A DNA stretch of 64,000 nt from contig BQUP01000002.1 in assembly GCA_022835595.1 (NCBI GenBank), positions 1,536,534 through 1,600,533 of the forward strand, in the 5' to 3' direction. A program made the translations under genes and the position numbers. The notes beneath the pieces were generated by a model that was not told the origin of the DNA, ran no database searches, and saw only the letters and a list, made by a program, of their open reading frames with translations. The DNA is from Cystobasidium ongulense. Lineage: Eukaryota; Basidiomycota; Cystobasidiomycetes; Cystobasidiales; Cystobasidiaceae. Below, piece after piece: positions 22,769 through 33,815 of this stretch. The first letter of the stretch is position 1; each line of letters starts with the position of its first letter.

Positions 22769-25700
22769 ATGCCACTAACAAGAGCTCTCTATATCTTTAC
22801 TCTCCTTCTCTCAATCACCACAGCAGCCTCCGCTCAATTCAACTGCAACGGGGGCGTCCTCTCCATAGTCGCACACGCAGATGACGACCTCCTCTTCCAA
22901 GCACCTTACATCTTCAACCCTCTCAATGCAGCCTGTTTCCCTGCTGTCTTTGTTACCGGTGGCGACGCGGGCAATGGCTTGAGCTACGCGATTGACAGAG
23001 AACGCGGCAATGAAGCTGCCAAAGCTGGATATTTGGGTGTAGCAAACTCATGGAGTGAGTTTTCACTTCTCGATGCTCGCAATGCATTTCGTAACCTGAC
23101 AATAATGCCTGCTACTTGTGACAGGCGAATCAACCGCCTCCTTCGCTGGACAATCTGTGACAGTACGAACACTCCGAGCTATGCCCGGCGTACAAAACTT
23201 CTATTTCCGCCTTCCTGATGGAAATGTCGACGGAAGTGGCTTTTCGTACGATAGCTATCCATCACTGCTGAACCTTTACTCTGGCTATGTCAACTCTTTA
23301 ACCTCCATCGATGGCAAAGCCACCTTCACTCTGAACACCCTCAAGTCAGCACTAGGCCAAATCATGACTACCTTCAACCCCTCCAATGTCATCACTCAAG
23401 ACTATCTATCGCATCTTGGTTCAGGGGATCATTCGGATCATCTTGTCGTTGCGAGAATTACAGCTGGTCTAGTGGGCACATATGCTCCATCCGCTTCTTT
23501 ATCCGGTTTTATGGGATACCCAGCGTGTAAGCCACATAAGCCGTTATTAGACTCCAGTCAAGTCGGTTGCGAAAGCTGAAATCTCGTCATTTCTTATGAC
23601 CGCAGCCTCTTTCCCTCCAACAGGCGATCAAGATGATCCAGACTACAAGGCAAAAGAAGACATGTTCTTCGACTACACGCCTTACGACTACCTCGAGTGC
23701 CAATCATACGCTGCATGCGCAGATGCGGGACGAGCGGAGACTTCCTGGCTACTACGCGAATATGTAGTCAATAATCAAACAGCTCAAACTTACGTTCGAA
23801 CCGTCCCTCCTACTGTTGATTTCGCAAATGATCTAGCTTTGCTAGGCAGTGCTACTGCTAGTTCTTCTTCAGCTGGTCAACCACCTTCTGGCGCTATCAA
23901 TGGTATTATTGGAGGTTACAAGGCCGATGGAACAGGCAAAGACTCGGATGAATGGGCTTCTGATAGACAAGGTCTTGGTGCTTATTGGCAAGTCACTTGG
24001 GACCACCCTGTCTCAATCACGGATATCATACTATATGATAGACCGAATTTCGATGTGAGTGGAGTTCTCTAGGGCTTCGCGGTTCTCGGCGTCTCTGAGG
24101 CTTGTCCTGCCTTACCTTTCGTAGGATCAAATCACCTCCGGGAGTGTTACCCTCGATGGCGGTGTTACGCTCTCATTTGGTTATCTACCAAATGATGGAA
24201 CAGGATACGCTATTCCCATTGGTAATCTCACTACGACCTCAGTATTCGTACGAGTCGGTTCAGTGGGATATCGAACCGTAAACGCGGGTCTTTCCGAAGT
24301 CGTTGTCCTGGGCTCCGTTCTCGACGGGTCTACGAACGGTACAACACCAACACCAGGCTCAGGCGATGGAACAAGCTTTGCCTGGTCAAACGATATAGCA
24401 CTCTTCGCGTCTGCTTCAGCTAGTTCTTCAGCTCCAGATCAAGGAGCTTCAAAAGCTATTGATGGTCATTTAGGCGGATATGATGGACTGGGAGGAGACT
24501 ATACGCAGGAATGGGCCTCCAATGGAGAAGGTGTTGGCGCTTCACTATTACTCAGCTGGTCGAGACCAGTAGACATCTACGGAGTACTGGCATACGATAG
24601 ACCGAATGCAGATGTGAGTCAACAATCTCTCTACACACTAAACACATGCTGAATCTCTCTTACAGGATCAAATCACTGCTGCTACAATTGCTTTCGGAGA
24701 CGGAACAAGAGCACAAGTGGGTCAGCTGAATCAAGATGGATCAGCTACCTCTATCAGTATACCCCGCAATATTACCACAACAACATTGCGTTTTACGGTC
24801 ACTGGAGTTTCTGCTTCAACGAGAAATGTTGGGCTTCGTGAACTTGTAGTTCTTGGCGCCTATGCGGGATCTGGCGGGTATGGTTTCCATTTTATATAGG
24901 CTTGACCGCTGTAAACTGATGATATACTACTTTTAGGTCGACGAATGGAACCAACTCAACTACAACACCTCCTGTCAATGGCTGGTCTAACGATCTGGCA
25001 TTGCAAGCTATGGTCACTGCAAGCTCGTATGACCCAGCGGCACCACCTAGTGGTGCAGTGGATGGTGTTATTGGTGGGTACCTGCCCGACGGCGGAGAAG
25101 ACAATTCGGAATGGTCCTCCAGGGGCGAAAAAGCGGGTGCTTGGATCAATCTGCAGTGGGCATCTCCAGTAGCTGTATCGTCGGTCGTCCTGTATGACCG
25201 TATTAATCTAGATGTAGGGTCCATTTGCATGCGTTGACAGGTATCTTACATCTGACATCTCTGTCACAGGATCAAGTGACTTCTGGCACCCTCACTTTCG
25301 ATGACGGTTCCTCTGCTTCAGTTGGACAGCTTCCAAATGACGGCACTAGCGTTTCAGTATCTCTGGGCAATAAGACCATTTCACAACTCCGCTTTACAGT
25401 CAACTCAGTCAGCTCTTCGACCCTCAACATAGGTCTGGCCGAAATAGCAGTATTTGGTTCGGACCTTATCGCTCCAGTCAACGGCACTGACGGAACTGGG
25501 ACACCAGTCGGTGGAGGCGCGAGTGGCAATTCAACTCTACCCATCCCTGGTGGGAATGGAAATACCACTCTGCCTGGCAATACCACCGTCCCTGGTAACA
25601 CTACAGATCTGCCTTCCGTGCCCAGTGGCAACATCGCTCTTCTCGCTACAGCTACAGCAAGCTCCTCTTCTACGGATCAGGGCCCCGAGAAAGCTAGGGA

Positions 25701-27704
25701 TGGCGTTGTCGATGGCTACACTGACGCTGGAGGAGATTGGACCAAGGAATGGGCAAGCTATTGGCAAGGAGCAGGAGCTTGGATTCAGTACGATTGGAGC
25801 ACTTCACCTATGACCGTCACAGGCCTTCAAATTAACGATAGACCCAACATGAATGTAAGTCGGCTCTTGTAATACCCGCTTACAGCCGAGGTAATAGCAG
25901 GCTAATGAGTTGCAATAGGACCAAATTCTATCAGCGACCGTCACATACAGCGATGGGACTTCGCAGGCTATCGGGACCTTGCCAAATGACGGAACAGCTT
26001 TGTCCGTCACTACGGCGAAAGAGGCGATTACCTGGCTTCGATTCACTGTCAACTCTGTTAGTGGGTCAACCTGGAACGTTGGTCTATCAGAATTGGCAGT
26101 TCTCGGCTACTATTCAAATAATGCTACGAATGGACGACTTAGGGTCGCAGGTAATACTACGAGCATTCCTACTGCGTCTACCAACACTAGCATGCCCTCA
26201 CCAACTTCGCAAATCAGCAATGCGACGGCGACGTTGACTGGTCTTAATGCGACGACGACGTTGACTGGTACCAATGCGACAGCGACGTTGACTGGTAACA
26301 ATGCGACTGCGACAGCTTCTAATAGCATATCGAACTCCACCAGTCTCAATGCCACGACAACTCTGTTTAGCAGCCTGCCAAGTGTCACGGGTGCCAATGC
26401 AACCAGTGGCATTTCCAATAGCTCGTCCGCTACAGTCACCTTGAACACTACTTCAACCGCATCGAGCAGTCTGCCTTCAAACACAAGTAATAATGCAACA
26501 ATTTCCCTGAACGGCACTGTTTCACAGACTGGTAGTGCAACAGCCACCACTTTCTCGAGTTCAAGCCTTGTCAACAGTACCACGCTGGCGTCGCCCACTT
26601 CCAACTCAACGCGCGCAGGCGGCTCTAGCAGTCAAAGCGTTTCAAGCACCCAAAGCAGCTTAGACATTATATCCAACAGCACAAGAAGCAGCAGCACTGA
26701 TACTGCTTCGGTACAACCCACTAATACCACGACAATCACGACTAGCACGAGAACAACACCTTCTGCAGCAATCGTCAGCAGCACACAATCAGAATCTGAC
26801 AGCTCAACCTCAACTTCTCCGACTTCCTCGTCCAGCAGCAAAACCACGTCCCCTCCATCGTCTAGTTCGTCAACCTTTTCGACTTCTACACGTTCTTCGA
26901 GTACATCGAGCACGTCATCTTCATCAAGTTCACCAAGCTCTTCAAGTTCATCAAGCTCGTCGACTTCATCGAGTACATCTCGTTCATCCAGCTCCTCAAC
27001 TTCATCACCTTCGTCGACATCGTCGACAGCAACTTCATCACCTTCGTCGACATCGTCGACAGCAACTTCATCACCTTCGTCGACATCGTCGACATCAACT
27101 TCATCATCTTCGTCGACATCCACCACTTCAAGATCTACGTCTTCCACGGTGACTTCAACAACTTCAAGTGCTGCACCTGCAGCTGAAACCGTCAACCTAG
27201 CACGTTCAGGTACCTGCCGATCCTCTTCGAATGGCGCTGGAACACCCTGTGCAGCTGCTATTGATGGCGATGTGAGCTCCGATTCCGAATGGACAGCTGC
27301 TGCAAGCAGAGGTGTTGGGTCTTGTAAGCACGACTCCGATATAAGCAGTAGGCACCGAGCTGATCATAAATTGGATATCATCAGGGATACAAATTGATTT
27401 CTCTTCGAGATCATCCTTAAACAGCATTAAGCTATTTGACCGACAAGGCACATCTTCGGGAATCCAGTCAGGTATACTTACTTTCTCCGATGGATCGTCT
27501 GTCACAGTCGGATCCATCAGCAAGACAGGAACTACCATATCTTTAGGTAGATCCGGGAAGACATCCACTTTCGTGCGCTTCACGGTGCTGAGCGTTGCGC
27601 GTGGTACAACAACGGTTGGACTGGCAGAGATTGAGGCTTATGGTTCCGCAGCTCAGGGCGTGAATAGACAACGACGAAGCCAGCACGTTGCGCATAGACA
27701 TTGA
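22769..27704 (+). CDS. Secreted PIG-L deacetylase-like protein with five discoidin-like modules
   Basis: About 1,400 residues come from around ten exons. A signal peptide (LYIFTLLLSITTAASA) leads into a PIG-L/LmbE domain with the metal-binding motif AHADDDLLF (family AHPDD) and the later GDHSDH histidines. It retains FRLPDGNVDGSGF, so deacetylase activity on an N-acetylglucosaminyl substrate is plausible. Five galactose-binding-like repeats follow, at about 23816-24330, 24384-24865, 24983-25465, 25626-26110 and 27187-27650. Each opens with an 'NDIAL..sATASSS' strand and ends in 'vglsEl~VlG'. Between modules 4 and 5 lies a Ser/Thr-rich tract of roughly 350 residues. Modules 1-4 share an intron at the same place, before DQ(I/V). 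The stop at 27704 follows an RQRRSQHVAHRH tail. Likely role: carbohydrate or wall-bound enzyme outside the cell; the target is unknown. Confidence 0.85.
26219..26299 (+). repeat. Three 27-bp tandem units in the Ser/Thr-rich linker
   Basis: Units start at 26219, 26246 and 26273, with a partial fourth from 26300. Each begins aatgcgac and contains cgacgttgactggt, and each encodes a NATxTLTGx nonapeptide with an N-glycosylation sequon. Confidence 0.85.
26999..27097 (+). repeat. Three 33-bp tandem units in the Ser/Thr-rich linker
   Basis: Units of acttcatcaccttcgtcgac plus atcgtcgacagca start at 26999, 27032 and 27065; a degenerate partial unit follows from 27098. They encode an 11-residue Ser/Thr-rich repeat (TSSPSSTSSTA). 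Such repeats change copy number easily. Confidence 0.88.
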
Positions 27705-28160
27705 GGAACTTAGATTACACAGCTCTTTATACATACTTGCTGCTAGGTTACTTCCACCGATAATAGCATTCTCGGCGAATTGCAGTTATGCCGGGAAAGC
27801 ACTGGCTCGAGGTCCACAATCTGAAGGCTCCTCTACGTCAACGAGGAGCTGCATTGATCGCCAAAATATGATTTGTTCTAGCAAGCTCCCACTCAGACGT
27901 GCCGAGCTTACAAAAGCTCGTTCTAATCCCTTTCTATGCTGGATGAGCTTGAAGCTCGCACTGTAGGTCTCAAACGTCTTGGGTGATGAGTGTGTCTGGA
28001 ATCTGCGGATACTGATGTGGTTGCCTACTCCCCTTCTTCACTTCTTGTTTTTCGCGAAGCAGATACGTACTATTCCTGGACCAGCCAGAGAAGCATGTAA
28101 AGCAGAAGCAGGCTTGGTATCTCCACTGGAGAGCCTTAGTGGGGTGTTTAATATAATTTC
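27705..28160. other. Spacer between convergent genes
   Basis: About 455 bp between two convergent stops. No supported frame; it should contain both 3' ends. Confidence 0.45.
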
Positions 28161-28992
28161 CTAATGCTGGCTGTTCAAGCTATTGCGCCTACTACTCTCG
28201 ACAGTATTGCTAGCGTGATTATTGTTGCTTGTTGTAGCTATACCTTCCCTTGGCAGGATATCAATCAAGAAGTCGAACATGTCCGTTTGGCGAGCTGCAC
28301 GCGATACATCGGCTCTTGTCAGGGTCCGTCGTTTCGGTGAATCGATGTATGCTCTTGCTGTGAGGTCAGCTATGAAGACTGTATAGAGAAATAAAATGTC
28401 AGTACTAATGAGGTAATGCAGGGCTGTCCGGAAGTACGACGGACTTTGACAGGCCTTTTCCAGTATGACAGGGACTTCAGACGCAATCATCTGAAGGAAA
28501 TGTCATTAGCATATAGTTATCATAGAGAATTGAGGCTGCGCTTACTGCTACTTCGGGATCAGTCTTCATGACCCTCTTTACCCTGGCGAGAGGCAGCTCT
28601 GGCGTCTTGAAGTCTTCCTGGACAGTCTCTGCAACGCCGAATTGGTGTCTCCAGAATGATTCGGCTGGAGTGTATGAAGTAAGTACAGGCTATAAGTCAA
28701 CCTATACAGCTGTGCCCTTACCAAAGTCATTCGCATCAACGTTCTTCTTGGGGATATACTGGACCTGCGTCGGGCCGGCCTGGTCATCTTCGGCCGCGGC
28801 GTTCCTCGCAGCAATGGAAGAAGCAGTCGACGAAGCACTCGACTCGACGCCCCCTCTTGCGGATGATGTGGTTGCTGCACCTGGCGCAGCTGCACTCGTC
28901 GAGGCAGAAGGTCTCGCTCTCTTCTTGCTGCTTGCCTTTGGCTTTGTGACTTTTGACTTTGCAAACGAAGGGGCTGGCATGTCTTGAGCCAT
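28161..28992 (-). CDS. HAP5: CCAAT-binding factor subunit Hap5 / NF-YC
   Basis: Four exons give about 235 residues. The first exon encodes a disordered Ala/Ser/Lys-rich N-terminus ending in VQYIPKKNVDANDF. The next gives ESFWRHQFGV...LPLARVKRVMKTDPEVA, the NF-YC entry into the histone fold (family 'FW..q...LPLARIKKIMK.D.dV'). Then come MIASEVPVILEKACQ, an intron of 64 nt, and IFIADLTARAY with RRTLTRADVSRAARQTDMFDFLIDILPRE, the conserved end of the domain. Hap5 dimerises with Hap3 through this fold and, with Hap2, binds CCAAT boxes in the nucleus, often controlling respiration and iron genes. All histone-fold elements are present. A short tail with SNNNHASNTVESSRRNS follows. It is divergent from the small gene at 29309. 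Confidence 0.93.
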
Positions 28993-29308
28993 GGCGAAGT
29001 GGTGCTATCGTATACTATGCGGCGTCGTCGCTGCTGTTGTATCTTATCAGATCTTGATATCTTGCAGTTCTAATGGATTGATCGGAGGAAGAGAGTGCAG
29101 ATTGCCGACAAGAAGCAGGTTGACATCGCTCAAACACAATCACGTCGCTGAATAGCTGCTGCAGAGGCACACGGACACCCTTGGAACCGTCTGGCTAGCC
29201 TGTCTCCCTGTGCGCCGTCTTGCTGGGTCGCTAATCGCAAGAGCTCGTTGCGAGAAGGCATTCACACATCATTGCAGCTGGACATCTAGACAGCAACTGC
29301 ATCTCAAG
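28993..29308. promoter_or_regulatory. Divergent promoter of HAP5 and the MIC12-like gene
   Basis: A 316-bp gap between two outward-facing start codons. No frame with recognisable features; it must serve both genes. Confidence 0.45.
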
Positions 29309-29723
29309 ATGGGCGCAATACGCGGTCTTGTCGGAGGTCTCGCCCTCGCTGGCCTCGTCACATTCGCCTACGAACAAAAACTATACTCGACCTCGTCCTA
29401 CCTCCGCAATGCGCTGAACTCGCTCTCGAAAGATATGGAAGCCCTCAGGGTACGACATGATGTCGACGAAGCCCCAAGCAAGCCTGTCGTTGTCGAGCAG
29501 CTGCCACTCCGTGACCAAGTCAAGTATCAGGTGAGAGGCGGTTCATAGAGTCCCTCCCGACGAAATACTGACGGCGTATCTACAGTGGAACGAACAAGTC
29601 TTACGGGGGACAAACGCCCTTTACAAGACAAATTGGAGTGGTCTAGCCGCATCTGCATGGAGTGCGACGAAGCACGGCGCCCAGACCTTGAAGTCCAAGA
29701 TTAGCGAAACACCGATGGCATAG
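29309..29723 (+). CDS. Small mitochondrial membrane protein, MICOS subunit MIC12-like
   Basis: There are two exons (intron of about 55 nt beginning after KYQ), encoding about 118 residues. The first 20 residues are a glycine-containing hydrophobic segment (RGLVGGLALAGLVTFAYEQ), followed by an amphipathic heptad-like stretch (YLRNALNSLSKDMEALRVRH). The second exon carries WNEQVLRGTNALYKTNWSGL. Size, an N-terminal glycine-rich membrane helix and the late 'WN...W' segment fit Mic12/Aim5, an inner-membrane subunit that bridges the two MICOS subcomplexes at cristae junctions. The match is by architecture and a few residues, so the name is tentative. I chose this ATG because an upstream in-frame ATG-less stretch would only add a charged lead without changing the hydrophobic segment. 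Confidence 0.55.
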
Positions 29724-30430
29724 GATGGAAATGACACATGCTCAGGATACTGTGCCAGTAGATGGGATGTCGACGCACGCACATCCATCACTATCACTAG
29801 ACAAGGTGAGCTGAGGACGCTTACCAGAGTCCTGCTTCCTTATGCTGACCTCCATATCTGTCTGAAGCAGCCTTTTGTACATCATACTCTGTTGGAAAGC
29901 GAATGAGGAGCATAAACTTACAGCGAATCTTGCTTATGCTTGCCATAAACAAGAATCCTCCTTCTTCTGACGACATTGCCCTAAGCGCTAGACTATGTCG
30001 TTTGTGTATTGACGGAGAAGGAAAGAGCGGGCCATCTCATCCTGAGAATTCGCTTATGGGTTTCTGGCTGCCTCTTTGACATTATGCGAGTCATCAGTAT
30101 ATGGCAGGGTAATATAAAGGCATACAGAACTTTGCAGCTACAATATCCCCCAAACTCAGTCTCTGCTTTCCAGCAGTACAAATGAGAGTATTTGCCACCG
30201 GTAATCTCTCAAAATGTGCCAACCTGCCATGATCCAGCAACGTAGCGCTACTAGAGTGTCTTGTATGTGCTCTGAGGGCGCCCTAACCTGCTAGTGTGTA
30301 TACACACTACTCTGGTAGAGTGTCTGAATTTTTATACGGTGATCGAAAAGTATTTTGTAGAGATGTAGCAATTATTCAGTCTTGGACCTTTCAATCTGCA
30401 TACAACATATACACCGGTGTCGCATTCACC
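29724..30430. other. Gene-free spacer
   Basis: About 700 bp between the MIC12-like gene and TSR1, both on the plus strand. It has no frame with recognisable features and I see no tRNA. It should hold a 3' end and the TSR1 promoter. Confidence 0.45.
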
Positions 30431-33262
30431 ATGTCGACTGGACACTCGCACCGACCGAGCCTGAAGCAGTCGAACAAGGCGTTCAAGTCCAAGCACTCGT
30501 CCAAGGGCAGCCTCAAGACGGCGAGCAAGGGAAGAGTGCCCACTGGAGCAAACGGCGAGGGCAAGAGAAGGTCTGGAAAGAGCATCGACGCCGCACAGGA
30601 GAAGGCGAACAGACGCAACCATGCCAAGCAGATCCACGCCCAGAAGCGCGCTGCGGTGGTCGCGCAGAACAAGCTCACCAAGGGTGCAGAGGCAAGAGCG
30701 CCGCGAGTGGTGGCTATCGTGCAGCTGTGCGAAGATCTAGACGGCGAGCAGCTCGTCAAGCAGCTGCTGGAGAGTGCTGGCGTGCTTGACCAGCTCGACT
30801 CGTCGTGTGGGATTCCTTCAGTCGAGTCAGTCTGTTCGGCCTTAGAATTGCAAACTGTCTCGGAAAATACTGATCTACTCGGACTTCTCCTGATTACTTT
30901 GCTCCTTCTACAGCCTAAGCAACCCAAGAGCTCGTCTGCAGTTCCTTACACCTCCACACGGCGACCTCATCGCCAACTTGGATGCTGTAGCGACTGCCGA
31001 CTTTATCATTTTTGCCGTCAGTGGCAATGAAGAAGTCGGAGCTTGGGGAGAAAGCTGTATCCGCTCGCTTGCAAGTTTTGGAATGGGCGAGGGCTCAGTC
31101 AGGGGTATTGTAGGAGTGAGTGATGTATTCATAACCATCATTCGAAGCCAGCAGCTGATCCTGTTACCCAAATTCCACAGTCTCTACCTGAAAATCCAGC
31201 AGCTGCGACACAAGTCCGCAAGTCGCTACTTTCCTTTCTCAAGCATTTCTTCCCCTCCCTCGAACGTGTCTTTTCACCTCTCGTACCATCGGAAGCATCA
31301 AACCTGATGCGAAGTCTAGCAGACAAAATGCCCAAAGGTGTTCTGTGGAGAGAATCACGCGCGAGACTCTTAGCCGAAGAAGTGGGATGGTCGGCAAACC
31401 AGAATGAAGAGCAGCCCATAGCGTCTACTTCTTCGGCTGTTATTGAGGAGACTGGAACGCTCACCGTGACAGGCGTTATCAGAGGAAGCAATTTCAGTGC
31501 AAACCGACTGGTGCATATCGAGGGTTTCGGCGACTATCAAGTCGAAAAGGTATGTTTAGCTGTGTGCCACATTCAGTGGATTCTAGCTGACTCTCTCGTC
31601 CACCCTACACAGATCGTGTCAGCCTCTTCAGACGCCAAGCAAAAGAAGCGCGCCTTTAATGCAATGGACGACACGCCCGCAATCGGGGACATCCTCTCGG
31701 AGCCAACTGAAGAAGCGGACGATATGGTCTCTACAAATGTGCCATCGGATGGAGATGATCTACTGAATGAACAGACGTGGCCGACAGAAGAGGAGATTGC
31801 AGGTGCACCCGCCAACGTTCACCGGACTTTTGGGACGAATCTCGACGGCTTGCCAGCTGCAAGCAATTACACTACACCCAAGCGTCTCATTCGAGTCCCA
31901 AAAGGCACGAGTGCTTATCAGGCCAAATGGCTTGCTGCTATCGAAAGTGACGAAGATGACGAGGAAGATTACGATGATGAAGATGAAGATGGTATGGAGA
32001 AAGATGAGGATGCCGATGAGGTGGACGAAAACGAGCCCAGACCTGCTTGGGAACAGGAAGAAGAGGAATACGAATACATCGATCCAGATGCCACAGACTC
32101 GCAGGCTCGCGGTGCTTCAACTGCTGGTGGTCTACATCAAGATCTGCCTATGGATGTCGAAAATGCTCAGTACGAATCATACATGTCGACGAAACGAAGT
32201 GATCGCTCAAAGCGAGATTTGGAATCGAAGAACGATCTCGAGTTCCCCGATGAAGTCGATACCCCGCTTGACATCCCAGCTAGAGAAAGGTTTGCGAGAT
32301 ACAGAGGACTCAAGAGTTTCAGAACTTCGCAATGGGATCCATATGAGAATTTGCCTCGAGACTATGCGAGGTGTTTCATGTTCCAAAACTACAAGATGAT
32401 GGCACGTAAGCTGGCGGAGCGAGCAGCGGAAGAAGGAGTAGAACCTGGCACAAGAGTCACTATTTACATCAAAAACGTGCCCAAAGCTGCGTTAGAAAGG
32501 CATTCCGCAAAACATCCGCTTGTCGTTTTCGGCCTCCTGCAGCACGAGCATAAATTCTCCATTATCAACTTCACCACTACGAGAAACACCGAATATACTG
32601 GAGATATTCGCTCGAAGGACGAGCTTATCGTGCAACTAGGTTGCAGACGTTTTGTCATCAATCCTCTATGGTCTCAGCATACGCAAGGCAACGCTGGCAA
32701 GGGGTCAAACAACGTCCACAAGTTTGAACGTTACCTCCGACCTGGCCCGAATTCGCATGTCGGCACTGCGTACGTGCCAATTACTTTTGGAAGCAATGTA
32801 CCTGCATTGATCTTCAAAGACACTTCCAAAGCCGACGTGAATGGGCAAGTGTCGTCCTCTAGCCTTCGCTATCAGCTCGTCGGCTCAGGCAGCCTATTAG
32901 GCGTGGACCCCACGAGAATTATCGCCAAGCGAATCATCCTCACTGGACACCCATACAAAGTACACAAGAAGACAGCAACAATCAGATACATGTTCTTCAA
33001 CCAACCAGACGTCGACTACTTCAAACCTGTTGAACTGCGTACAAAGAAGGGTCGCACGGGTCATATCCGCGAATCTCTCGGAACCCATGGGTACCTGAAA
33101 GCTGGGTTCGACGGACAGATCGACGCGATGGACACAATATGTCTCAATCTATACAAGCGATGCTTCCCGAAGTGGGCTCGGTACTGGACCGTCACTGGAC
33201 AAGAGCAAGATACCGAACATGCCGATGCCAATGGCGACGCAGCGGATGTTGCCATGGCATGA
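30431..33262 (+). CDS. TSR1: Ribosome maturation factor Tsr1
   Basis: Four exons give about 875 residues. The start ATG precedes MSTGHSHRPSLKQSNKAFKS, the basic N-terminus typical of Tsr1/Bms1 proteins. Introns at about 30826-30912, 31111-31170 and 31549-31611 each restore frame. Later text includes RVVAIVQLCEDLD, the Tsr1/Bms1 N-terminal domain, then an acidic block near residue 420 (DEDDEEDYDDEDEDGMEKDE) and the conserved AARP2CN/RIBIOP_C region: YRGLKSFRTSQWDPYENLP, DYARCFMFQNYK, and IILTGHPYKVHKKTATIRYM. Tsr1 is a catalytically inactive GTPase-like factor that binds pre-40S particles and holds back early subunit joining until 20S rRNA is matured. No GTPase P-loop is visible, as expected. 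Length fits the family (about 790 in yeast). Confidence 0.94.
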
Positions 33263-33815
33263 TCATTCACCTAGACATTGGCGCTACGACATGAATACGA
33301 GGCTGTGATTGGACTGCCTGCTTGTTGTGAAATGGACAGACCCTATCCTCCTGCTCCTTCTTGTTCTCAAGTTGGCCCGTTGCTAATTACGAAGCGCTCC
33401 ATGCCCGCATCGCTTATGATATTCTAAATCATGCTACTGACGTGCAAGACTGAGCGTCTAACGTCAGTCTCGCTTTACGCCGTTGAAGCTAACTTTCTCG
33501 CTTAATACCCCAGGGCTAGTCCAAATGCTCGCATTGGTCTGTCAGACATGCGGGGCAAGGATGCCGCTGCCTAAGGTCCCCTTTCGGTATGTACGTTTGG
33601 TGTTTTTACATGATTTCAACACTTCCTCGCGCCTCTCTGACTCCTCTGCTTCCTTCCAAATCAGACTGTTGCAAGCTCCACCTTTGAATCAAACTCTTAG
33701 AAGCTTCTAGCATATATCCTCAATAAGCATCGGTTCAACGCATCATTGTAGTCCCAAAGCATCTCAAGCTATTCCAGTCATCCGTTGCGAAGACCACTAC
33801 CACAACTCTTCTGCG
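33263..33815. other. Gene-free spacer
   Basis: About 550 bp. A short frame at 33525 onward reads MLALVCQTCGARMPLPKVPF (one CxxC) and ends in a possible donor, but I could not splice it in frame to the next gene, so I do not call it. Confidence 0.4.

Noticed and set aside
26632-27195. A 187-codon minus frame rich in Val, Asp and Glu
   Set aside because: It is the mirror of the Ser/Thr-rich linker on the plus strand; repetitive codons produce such frames.
28568-28987. A 139-codon plus frame through HAP5
   Set aside because: It overlaps the Hap5 exons on the opposite strand and has no features.
29724-30430. Searched for a tRNA here and in other gene-free gaps because a Pol III subunit gene is in the window
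   Set aside because: No A-box and B-box pair (such as GGTTCGAATCC) with a cloverleaf was seen by eye; a tRNAscan run would be decisive.
33525-33600. A short CxxC frame (MLALVCQTCGARM) before the uncharacterised gene
   Set aside because: It does not splice in frame to the next gene and is too short to support alone.
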